Source: Bacteroides ilei (GTDB lineage Bacteria; Bacteroidota; Bacteroidia; Bacteroidales; Bacteroidaceae). Taken from it: DNA of 64,000 nt. Location: assembly GCF_900128495.1 (NCBI RefSeq), contig NZ_LT635801.1:1-64000 (forward strand). Direction: 5' to 3'. A program made the position numbers and the translations under genes. Every line of letters starts with the position of its first letter. Position 1 is the first letter of the stretch. The notes beneath the pieces are model-generated. The model did no database searches, was not told where the DNA came from, and saw nothing but the letters and a program-made list of their open reading frames with translations. This document shows positions 35,581 to 43,360 of this stretch, piece by piece.

Positions 35581-37019
35581 TTTTGATAAGTTTTAGATGT
35601 TGTGTATTCAATTCCATTATATGTATAAGTCCACTTGACCGTTGGAGAGTAAATGGCAGGCAAGCCTTGCACACTTTCCAAATGGCTTTGCTTTGGACTT
35701 ATAGTCTGATTGTCATATTGTTTTCCATATATAGTTTTACCGTCCCCATTGACAATCACTATCCTTGTAAGCGCAATAGGTTCTGTGCTGTTATTGCTTA
35801 TCGTACAATCAAGCACTCCCCAGAACTGCCCCATTGAATTACTACCGTTGGCAACTACTTTTGTTTCAATATAAGCACTAATATCCTGCTTCATCTTCAC
35901 AGTAATAGTAGCTGATGCTGTAAAGTTACCTTCCTCTGTGGTTACAGTGATTGTAGTTTCTCCTATTGACTTAGCTGTTACCAATCCTTTCTGATTAACG
36001 GTTGCTACTTCCTCATTAGAACTGCTCCATATTATATTTGTATTGGTCGCATTGGCTGGCTCAATGGTAGCTATCAGTTGGAATGTATCAATAATATCCA
36101 ATTCCTTAGAAGTCTCATTCAATGTAATGCCTGTGACGCTACTAATGATTTTACCGTTATCTATATCAATCTTGAAAGTAAACTCATTCTTACTTCCATC
36201 GTAAAACATTACCTCGCATTTATATTGCCAAACATTAGTGCTGTTGTCCAATAGAGTATAACTAATCTTAGCGTCGGAAGCTGTTTCAAAAGGTGGTTCA
36301 ATATAGGTACTCCAAACTGTCTTAGCATCCTTATAGCTGTACTTGCTTATATGTCTGCCTTTACATTCTATTCCTTCTTCATAAGAGATAAGTAAGGCAT
36401 CTATCTTTCCATTTTCAAATCGTGGAGCTTCTTTAGCTTCATAGATGATTTCACCCTCATTGGAATAGCAACACTTTCCAATAAAGACAGATTCAGCGTA
36501 CCAATCATTAGCTACAACATTCTTTTGATAATCAGACTGTAATTCTGTACGCTTTGACTGTCCATTGAAAGTAAAGATTGTTTGGTTATAGCCATTCAGT
36601 TTCAATGTAACAATATCTCCTGTACTTGTTTTTTTGTAGAATGCTGGTAGAATATAATTGAGTTTGACTGTTTCATATTCTCCATATCCTTTGTAAACAT
36701 TCAATATGGTATCGGTTTCTTCTATGTCAGTCCATTCTGATTTAAGCAGCTTAGTGGTTGCATCATATTCACTAAACCACAGATGTTTGTTCTTTACTCC
36801 TGAGAATAAGACAGAGTTTCCTCCTTGCTGACCGAACCTGCATTTTATATCTGCATAATCCTTTATGTATTCGGCAAACAATTTGTCCGTCTTGTCAAAA
36901 AGGTTATCTGTATCAATACTGGTTGTTGGTGAGGAATCTAATTCATCTTCTCCACAGGAACTAACTCCCATGCTCAATGTAACCAATAACGAGGTTACTA
37001 ATAATCTGTATGTTTTCAT
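35577..37019 (-). CDS. Lipoprotein with a BIG2 immunoglobulin-like domain
   Basis: A 480-residue lipoprotein with lipobox VSSCGEDELD. The N-terminal 290 residues are unrecognised and beta-rich. Residues about 293-375 are a bacterial Ig-like BIG2 domain (VTGITLNETSKELDI, WSSSNEEVATVNQKGLVTAKSIGETTITV), followed by a small C-terminal beta domain. Such proteins are usually cell-surface adhesins or binding proteins. It is transcribed with the small lipoprotein. Confidence 0.78.
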   Translation of the reverse strand: MKTYRLLVTSLLVTLSMGVSSCGEDELDSSPTTSIDTDNLFDKTDKLFAEYIKDYADIKCRFGQQGGNSVLFSGVKNKHLWFSEYDATTKLLKSEWTDIEETDTILNVYKGYGEYETVKLNYILPAFYKKTSTGDIVTLKLNGYNQTIFTFNGQSKRTELQSDYQKNVVANDWYAESVFIGKCCYSNEGEIIYEAKEAPRFENGKIDALLISYEEGIECKGRHISKYSYKDAKTVWSTYIEPPFETASDAKISYTLLDNSTNVWQYKCEVMFYDGSKNEFTFKIDIDNGKIISSVTGITLNETSKELDIIDTFQLIATIEPANATNTNIIWSSSNEEVATVNQKGLVTAKSIGETTITVTTEEGNFTASATITVKMKQDISAYIETKVVANGSNSMGQFWGVLDCTISNNSTEPIALTRIVIVNGDGKTIYGKQYDNQTISPKQSHLESVQGLPAIYSPTVKWTYTYNGIEYTTSKTYQK

Positions 37020-37654
37020 TGCTATAAAAAGTCATGCGCCCACCTGTTCCCTATGGATAAGCAATAAAAAATAAGGTGTGGGAACACTATTAATTTTACC
37101 CTATTCTCTGGCTTCTCGCATTGCCTTGGCATGGATAAAACAATAGCCCCACACCAAACGGTATATAGAAACCTTACAAAATATAAGGTAGGTATATATC
37201 AAGTGTGGGTGCTATTGCTATCATCTTCATGCCATTTCAAATTTTGCGAGAATTTGAGAATAGAAGATAATTTCAATAACACCTTGTCGTTAATTATGTC
37301 CTTTCAGCTTGCTAACACTATAACTTACTGAAATTGTTGCAAATTTAGCGAAAGGTTTTAAATAAGTCTATATGATGTAGTGATAAATAGTAAATCTTCT
37401 ACTATCAAACATTATTCGTCTTTATCCCAACATATCTTTGGCTATTTACAAACAGTTATCTCCAGTATGGATTATAAGAGTTAAGTTGGCTTTAAAGTCT
37501 AAAAACTTATGGATTTGACCTATTACTATAAGGCTGAAATGCCAAACACAAATAATCGGACTTTAGGTATATCTGGAGTTTAAAATTTAGGTAGGACAAA
37601 CTTTGATTGGGGTATATAAAGCTAACCTTGTTCTTTATTTGTCCTACCTGTTAT
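37020..37654. other. 635-bp non-coding region with inverted repeats
   Basis: No convincing gene. GGTGTGGG (37075-37082) and CCCCACACC (37147-37155) form inverted arms; on the minus strand the structure ends in TTATTTTTTATT, like a terminator or leader. A TAAATTTG -7 box on the minus strand (37340-37347) could start a transcript of about 260 bases before the lipoprotein gene. AATCGGACTTTA at 37554-37565 recurs elsewhere in the island. Confidence 0.4.
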
Positions 37655-38242
37655 TTAGAAACTCAATGATTCATAAGTCTGCAAGATTTCTTCCTGTCTT
37701 AATCCCAAGTATCTTTTAGTAATGGCAACAGAACTATGATTGAAAAGTTCCATGAGCTTTACTAATGCCAACTCTGCATTGTCGCTGTTCATGTTATAGA
37801 CCTGCCTGCCAAAAGTCTTTCTAAGCGAATGGCAGCTAAAATTCTTAATCTTTAACTTGTACTTCTTCTTCACCTCTTTAAGAATGATATTGATTCTCTG
37901 AACTGTGAAGATAGTGCCTTTCTGACTTATAAGAATTGGAGCATTGATTCCAATAGGATTTATATGCTCGTAGCACTCTTTAATATGCTGCTGTAATTGT
38001 GGATTCAATCTGATAGTCCTTACCTTACCTGTCTTTTGCTCAATTACTGTAAACTCGTCAGTATCTAATATCTGTTTCCACCTTAGAGATAGAATGTCAG
38101 ATATTCTTAATCCTGTGAAGCATCCCAAAGCTATAAGAAGCGAGATTTTATAATTCCCGTCTTTGGCTAACTTCCTTATGAGGTTCATTGCGTCAGACCA
38201 AACCAAATAGTCCGCTGTTGTGCTTGAATATTTGAGTGACAT
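37655..38242 (-). CDS. Small tyrosine recombinase (catalytic domain only)
   Basis: A 195-residue tyrosine recombinase lacking the N-terminal core-binding domain of ordinary integrases. The catalytic residues appear present: Arg I in GCFTGLRISD, Lys in QKTGKVR, H-x-x-R in HSLRKTFG, a histidine in FNHSS, and the nucleophile in KRYLGL. Small enzymes like this in Bacteroides often act on local inversions or as accessory recombinases. Inverted copies of AATAAGGTGTGG flank the gene (37070-37081 and 38382-38393). Which reaction it performs is unknown. Confidence 0.85.
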   Translation of the reverse strand: MSLKYSSTTADYLVWSDAMNLIRKLAKDGNYKISLLIALGCFTGLRISDILSLRWKQILDTDEFTVIEQKTGKVRTIRLNPQLQQHIKECYEHINPIGINAPILISQKGTIFTVQRINIILKEVKKKYKLKIKNFSCHSLRKTFGRQVYNMNSDNAELALVKLMELFNHSSVAITKRYLGLRQEEILQTYESLSF

Positions 38243-38407
38243 AATGTTCTGTTTTATAGTGAAACGAATAAAAGTGAATATTAATTTTGAGTTGGATTTA
38301 CTAACTTGCTGATTATTAATGAAACATTCACTAATAAAGAAAGTGAATATATTTAAGGTGGGAACACCTTATAAAGACATTCCACACCTTATTATATATA
38401 GTATTCC

Positions 38408-38680
38408 TTAGAATGGTCTGTTCCCATATTTATAATCCAAAATGGAATTGCATACCCTGTCATAAAAGGAGAATCCACAGCCTGTATAAAAGTAGCTAAG
38501 ATAGATTGCTTGGTATTTGCGTTGCAATGCAGCATCATCTTTCAGCATATTATCCAATTTATCTAAAGAATGTTTCAATGCTTGTACTACCTTTATATAT
38601 CTAAGGTTATTATCCACTTCTCCCAAACGGTTTTCCAAATCTCTGATATGGTTTATAAGTCTGTCTATCTGTTTATCCAT
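38408..38680 (-). CDS. Small island protein with N-terminal coiled coil
   Basis: A 90-residue protein of unknown function. The ATG at 38680 (MDKQIDRLINHIRDLENRLGEV) is preferred to 38722, because the extra N-terminal residues are hydrophobic and atypical. Residues 1-50 look like a coiled coil; the C-terminus (YLSYFYTGCGFSFYDRVCN) is aromatic-rich with two cysteines. Confidence 0.55.
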   Translation of the reverse strand: MDKQIDRLINHIRDLENRLGEVDNNLRYIKVVQALKHSLDKLDNMLKDDAALQRKYQAIYLSYFYTGCGFSFYDRVCNSILDYKYGNRPF

Positions 38681-38766
38681 GATTATAAATTTTAGAAGTT
38701 GGTAGAAACAAAGAAAGGACAACTAACTGAATAGCTGTCCTTTCCTCTCTCAATCAATAAGCTCAT

Positions 38767-39786
38767 TTAATCAATGAACCACTTATAGCGTTCGTCACCA
38801 TGCAAAGCTGCATTGATTCCAACTGCCATTTCTGTAGCATTTAAAGAACGGTCTAAGAATGAATCAATATAGCTTGATTTGTTAGCCCCTGTAAGCAGGT
38901 TATAGAACTTCCACATATTAAGTTCACTTCCAAAGCTGCCAAAGTTTTCATCATTGATGTATGCCTTAGCCACAGAATTAATCTGCGTATCAGTAAGCAA
39001 CATTCTTGGCAGTGCCTTTTGATAGCCTGTTGGCAGACACTGATAAAGTCGCATCTTGCCCAATATCTGGGCGAACTGGTGTTCACTCATGGAAGTGTCG
39101 CCTAATTGCTGCATCAGATAAAGATGCTTGGCAGGGTTGTAGTTCCCAAACAGTTCCAACGCTGCACGATAGAGTTCTGTTGTGTTGCTTGCTCTTAAAT
39201 CATCCTTGTAACCATTGGTAAAGATGCACATGTTACAACAGACGGTATTTTTGAATCCGATAGCTAAACGGAACAATTCAGGAACTTTCTTTGAATAAAG
39301 ATTCATCTGATTGTACGCCCTTACGCCTACAATAGAAAGATTCAGCCTGTTTCCTCCAACAGTTTCATAAATGGTTGGAATGTCAATGCTGAAAGCCGCC
39401 CTTTCATAGTAGATAGTCTTGTCAGATTCCAAAAGTTGGTTGGCTGGCTTGTGGATTGCTTCAGGGATTCTGCCTTTAATGATATGGCTTACGCGAATGT
39501 CTGCCTGTCTTACGGTTTCACCACTAAAGAAAGACAGTGCCGCTTCTTGTATGGTTTCCACAAATGCGGCATGGTTAATGGTCAGTTCATTGTCTTTGGC
39601 GAACACGGGAGTAATGCAGTCATGTTTCAGATGATGCAAGGTCACTTCCTGCGTGTTGGCTTCAATGAAATGGTTGGCAGGTCTTACAGGTTCGTCCATG
39701 ATAATGGTAGCTTCTTCTGCAAATTCACCCAAATTCATTCTCTCACGGTTGTTTGCCATAGCTGGCATGATAACTAAATTTCTCAT
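38767..39786 (-). CDS. DUF3871-family protein
   Basis: A 339-residue protein resembling the DUF3871 family found in Bacteroides mobile elements. Recognisable stretches are DIRVSHIIKGRIPEAIHKPA, VGVRAYNQMNLY and NMCIFTNGYKDDLRAS. There is no signal peptide. Proteins of this sort in phage and islands show similarity to DUF932-type replication/recombination-associated proteins, but no activity is known. It stands alone between intergenic regions on both sides. Confidence 0.75.
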   Translation of the reverse strand: MRNLVIMPAMANNRERMNLGEFAEEATIIMDEPVRPANHFIEANTQEVTLHHLKHDCITPVFAKDNELTINHAAFVETIQEAALSFFSGETVRQADIRVSHIIKGRIPEAIHKPANQLLESDKTIYYERAAFSIDIPTIYETVGGNRLNLSIVGVRAYNQMNLYSKKVPELFRLAIGFKNTVCCNMCIFTNGYKDDLRASNTTELYRAALELFGNYNPAKHLYLMQQLGDTSMSEHQFAQILGKMRLYQCLPTGYQKALPRMLLTDTQINSVAKAYINDENFGSFGSELNMWKFYNLLTGANKSSYIDSFLDRSLNATEMAVGINAALHGDERYKWFID

Positions 39787-40260
39787 AATGATAAATTGTT
39801 TAAATGATTATTGATTGATTTAACTTTGGAATTGCATAAAGCCCATATCGCTTTGGGTTGCTCCATAACGATTTTTGCTTTACTACAATTCGCTGAATTA
39901 CTTTTGAGTGTTATTACAGTTAGACTATCTTACATTTATGCTGTATTGTGTCACTCATTAGCAAGTCAATCAATAGGGCTTGGGTGGGTAACGGATTTTA
40001 TAAAGTTGGTGGGGTGGGTAGGTGTGTGCCTATTTTCATTTTTCTTTTGCAAGGTGAGAGGGGGCGTAAAATAGTGGTATGGTATCTCGTGCAACATTTT
40101 GGAGATTGGGGTTATAAAATTCATTTTGCATTCTGTGTGTTGCACCCAACTTAAAAAATCAGACTTTATGCGCTTATAAAATGGATTTAAGGCAGGACGG
40201 GGATTTTTCGTACCATCTATTAATTTAATAATAATCAGTATAAAAAATCCCCACTACCTG
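39787..40260. other. 474-bp intergenic region with inverted repeats and shared motifs
   Basis: No gene seen. GTGCAAC (40089-40095) and GTTGCAC (40139-40145) are inverted. The block GCAACATTTT...GGGGTTATAAAA (40091-40119) recurs at 41481-41508, and AATCAGACTTTA (40157-40168) recurs at 41377-41388. GGGGATTTTT (40199-40208) pairs with AAAAATCCCC (40243-40252), a 10-bp hairpin just after the next gene's stop. Confidence 0.45.
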
Positions 40261-40941
40261 TTATTTGGACTTGAAAGCCATTTTAAGAAGGTCTTTTGGG
40301 GGTTGGATAATCCACTCCTTGCGTTGCTTGGCTATATCATTGTCTAATAATAGCTCTTTGGGGGTAAGCTCAAATCCGTTAGGTATAAATTTCAACAGAC
40401 CTGCATTATATAAATCCAAATTGTAACTTTCAATATTCTTTTTACCCATCCTTAATTTTTCAGCCAGTTTGTTAGAAGTAAGCAATATCTTGTTATCCTC
40501 CGCTATCAATAGGAGCTTGATATAATATCCTTTCACTTTAATATCCAAATCCACTTTCATAAAGAGGTGGGACAGGGTTATAAAGTTGGGGCGTTCTATG
40601 GGTGGGATGCAGTAAAGACTTCTCATTATAAAATCAAGATAGGGAATTGATGTAGGTACAGGGTATCTCTTTCTGACTAACACGGCTTCTATATCCTTAT
40701 TGAAGTTCTTTAATGCAGTCTCTTTCTCTCCTGTACATTTGGCTAAGTCCTTGATTCTCCATCTGACCTTATAATAGTCATTTCTGTATAAGGACAGGCA
40801 GAAGAACCTGTACAAGTTGGGTGGATTGAGTTTATCCACAATAGACTTATTAATGGTGGCATAATCCTGCCTGATTCTACTTATCCTGTTTTGCAGGTAT
40901 TTTTGAGGTATCTTCATATTCATTAGTAGCTGATTGAACAT
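40261..40941 (-). CDS. Island protein of unknown function, possible DNA-binding/replication protein
   Basis: A 226-residue basic protein (ATG at 40941; a second ATG at 40923 is possible). I do not recognise a family. The central region (VRWRIKDLAKCTGEKETALKNFNKDIEAV) and the C-terminal region (LLTSNKLAEKLRMGKKNIESYNLDLYNAGLLKFI) read like winged helix-turn-helix modules, similar in layout to replication initiators. It overlaps the small gene upstream by 65 bases. Confidence 0.55.
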   Translation of the reverse strand: MFNQLLMNMKIPQKYLQNRISRIRQDYATINKSIVDKLNPPNLYRFFCLSLYRNDYYKVRWRIKDLAKCTGEKETALKNFNKDIEAVLVRKRYPVPTSIPYLDFIMRSLYCIPPIERPNFITLSHLFMKVDLDIKVKGYYIKLLLIAEDNKILLTSNKLAEKLRMGKKNIESYNLDLYNAGLLKFIPNGFELTPKELLLDNDIAKQRKEWIIQPPKDLLKMAFKSK

Positions 40942-41062
40942 TTTGGGTAAACATTAAATCTTTTTTCTCACGTTCCATCTTATAATAGTAGGCAGTTCCA
41001 AAATATATCTTGGCTTCCTTTCTGTTATGGAACTTCTTTCCTGTTGGCAGATGAATTATCAT
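40877..41062 (-). CDS. Small island protein, 61 residues
   Basis: A 61-residue basic protein (MIIHLPTGKKFHNRKEAKIY...) of unknown function. It lies 21 bases after the next small gene and overlaps the following gene by 65 bases in another frame, an arrangement suggesting coupled translation. The N-terminal half reads like a short DNA-binding or AP2-like module, but this is not certain. Confidence 0.5.
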   Translation of the reverse strand: MIIHLPTGKKFHNRKEAKIYFGTAYYYKMEREKKDLMFTQNVQSATNEYEDTSKIPAKQDK

Positions 41063-41083
41063 GTCAATTCAAGAATTAGTAAG

Positions 41084-41257
41084 TTAATAAGCCAGTTTCT
41101 GCAATGATATATAAAAGGTAGTAACCTTTCCATTTTTCTTTCTCCTTGTCTTTAGATAGTTGTTGAGATTAGCCCACAATCCAATGTGAACCTTGTTATC
41201 TTTTACTCCCTGTCTAAGAGCCTTAGCCCTTATCTGCTCATAGGTAAATTCTTCCAT
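41084..41257 (-). CDS. Small basic protein, 57 residues
   Basis: A short frame from ATG at 41257 to TAA at 41084, starting MEEFTYEQIRAKALRQGVKD and containing a Lys/Arg-rich patch (YLKTRRKKNGK). It sits first in a leftward cluster with the 61- and 226-residue genes, and a TATCTTTA box (41325-41332) lies upstream on the minus strand. No family recognised; the basic patch suggests nucleic-acid contact. Confidence 0.5.
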   Translation of the reverse strand: MEEFTYEQIRAKALRQGVKDNKVHIGLWANLNNYLKTRRKKNGKVTTFYISLQKLAY

Positions 41258-41539
41258 TTTAGAAATTCTGAATAGTTTGTAGCCTGCTTATCTGTGTGGT
41301 GGGATTATCTGTCTGTGGTACTGTAAAGATAATAATTCCATAAGTGGGGAACTAATGGTAAGACCACACATTTAAGAATCAGACTTTAGACTATTCAGAA
41401 CTTAGCCAATCTGTTTACTTGGATTCTTTTTCGGAAGAAAATCCAGACTTTATAAATCTGGACTTTTTAATTTTACCGATGCAACATTTTTACAAAAGGG
41501 GGTATAAAAGGTGATTTGTTGGTAAAATGTTGTACCCGA
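41258..41539. promoter_or_regulatory. Intergenic regulatory region between the helicase-like and small-gene clusters
   Basis: It contains an inverted repeat CAACATTTTTAC (41482-41493) / GGTAAAATGTTG (41521-41532), a hairpin TCCAGA/TCTGGA (41442-41447, 41457-41462) with T-rich flanks on both sides that could end the helicase transcript, AATCAGACTTTA (41377-41388), and a GGGGAAC motif (41346-41352) related to motifs before other island genes. Confidence 0.4.
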
Positions 41540-43339
41540 TTAAACTTTCTCGTATTCCAAGAACAAAGCCCTTTGCCTGTTCTTCCAGCTGTCTTTGCAT
41601 TTGAAGAACTCTCCGAGAAAGTCTTTAGGTTTCTTTTTTACAGATGGCATATTCATCAGTTTATATATTTCATCTCTTGTCTTGTTTATATCGGACAACT
41701 CGTATGACCTTCCTGCCTTGAATCTGTTTTTCACCATCTCAACAAACTCTGAACCCTTGCGCTTTTCATCATATCGTTTAAGAATCATGGCTTCTCTGAT
41801 TTTGGGTTGGGAATAGTTCAATTCCTCAATCTTCTCTTTACCCAATTCTTCATAGGCTTCTACAATGAAAGCATCGGTTTTTATAAGCTCCCTTTTATGC
41901 TCCATCGCCACGCTGGTCTCGTCTCCTTTCAACATTTCCAACTGTTCAACCATTTCTTTGCGCTTAGCCTTGATGCTGGCTGATTTATTCTCTCGTTTCA
42001 ATCTTTCCAAATCGCCTAAAGGATAGATTTGCGATTCGCAACTGACTTTGAAAGATTTGCATTGCCTATATGTCTTGGTCAGCATATCGAAGCTGTTATA
42101 ATAACCTTGCACAATCGCATCAGTAATATAATTGTCTATCTTGAACCAGTTCTTCTCACCGTTTCTATTCAGCATGGATTTAAAGGGGTGGGTATCTAAA
42201 ATTGCTTTGTAAGCATCCCTTGCTTCATCTGTCGTGGCATTATCGTAATAGGTCTTCATCATTCCATAGACTTGTTCAAACACACCTATCATATATTTTA
42301 ACTGTGCTTTAGACCTCACGGAGAAATTGTAGTCCGTATTGGTGATATGGTTTGCAGATGTTATTCCATTTCTAAAACGACCGATTATCTGTATCGTGTC
42401 AGTGAATGGGTCTATCATGCTTTGGGTTGCCATAGTAGTATCGGTTACAATAAAAACTTCTGGTTGGAAATTCAGTTCTATATCCAAAGCATTAAAAAAC
42501 CTGCTCGTAAGAAAATTGAATCGTCTCATTTTGTCAGCATCCCAATCTGAATATGCGTTAGCAAACTTCTTATCTTTTAAACTCGTTACGCTGTTGGATG
42601 CACAGAAAACCGTTGATTGCTCCTGTATGTCTAATCTCTGCATGATAGAATAGATTGTTTCAGTGGAATTAATGAACAGGAAGATGGGATTGCTGTTTGC
42701 CTCTTCCAACCGCTCCTTTAATTTTTGCAGTACATTATTTGTATGGTAAATATTGATGGGCTGGGCATAGTCAAACATAGGTTGTACTTCCAAAATCTGA
42801 AATTTCTGTTTAAAGAATCGCGGGTCTGTGAAATCTAACGGAGTGGCAGACACCAGCCCTTTATTGTCAAACATGAAAAAATCATCGAAAGGCAAAGTTA
42901 TGTCCTCTCTGTAGTCCACATCCTTTACTATCTTATGGCATTCGTCAAACAACAGATAACAAGTAGAATAAATGTCCCTGTCAATCTCTTCAAATGCAGA
43001 TTTAATCTTGAAGAAACTTTCTGGAGTGGATAGTATCTTAATATGTTTGTCCTTACTTACTCGCAGGTATTTTACGATTCTCTCCACTGTCACATTCTCG
43101 TAAACTCCAAAAAGGTTGTCATTTGTATGCTTTAGGTCTTTGCACTTACCCTTAATTACAGGAACATTCGGTTCTAAGATTATGGAATCTCTATCTGCTT
43201 TCAGTTCGCCATAAGTTGCTCCAAGTCCTGTCAGCTTCTTATAAAGGATAGTATTGGTAGGTATTTGAGGTAAAACTTCTGTCAAATATTGAATTTTACC
43301 ATTATGATTTTTCTCTATTTTAATGTATGCTGTATTCAT
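41540..43339 (-). CDS. SF2 helicase-like protein with degenerate Walker A
   Basis: A 599-residue protein. Helicase-like motifs occur in order: TGLGATYGEL where motif I should be (no GKT lysine), STPESFF (Ia/Ib region), LLFDECHKI (motif II, DECH), GLVSATP (motif III, SAT) and IQIIGRFRNG (motif VI-like). The C-terminal 200 residues are charged and helical. A missing P-loop lysine would normally abolish ATP hydrolysis, so it may bind but not hydrolyse ATP, or use another residue. Its start is 22 bases from the IS end, so its native promoter may have been displaced by the IS. Confidence 0.7.
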   Translation of the reverse strand: MNTAYIKIEKNHNGKIQYLTEVLPQIPTNTILYKKLTGLGATYGELKADRDSIILEPNVPVIKGKCKDLKHTNDNLFGVYENVTVERIVKYLRVSKDKHIKILSTPESFFKIKSAFEEIDRDIYSTCYLLFDECHKIVKDVDYREDITLPFDDFFMFDNKGLVSATPLDFTDPRFFKQKFQILEVQPMFDYAQPINIYHTNNVLQKLKERLEEANSNPIFLFINSTETIYSIMQRLDIQEQSTVFCASNSVTSLKDKKFANAYSDWDADKMRRFNFLTSRFFNALDIELNFQPEVFIVTDTTMATQSMIDPFTDTIQIIGRFRNGITSANHITNTDYNFSVRSKAQLKYMIGVFEQVYGMMKTYYDNATTDEARDAYKAILDTHPFKSMLNRNGEKNWFKIDNYITDAIVQGYYNSFDMLTKTYRQCKSFKVSCESQIYPLGDLERLKRENKSASIKAKRKEMVEQLEMLKGDETSVAMEHKRELIKTDAFIVEAYEELGKEKIEELNYSQPKIREAMILKRYDEKRKGSEFVEMVKNRFKAGRSYELSDINKTRDEIYKLMNMPSVKKKPKDFLGEFFKCKDSWKNRQRALFLEYEKV

Positions 43340-43360
43340 CTTTGTTTCGTTTTAAAAGAG

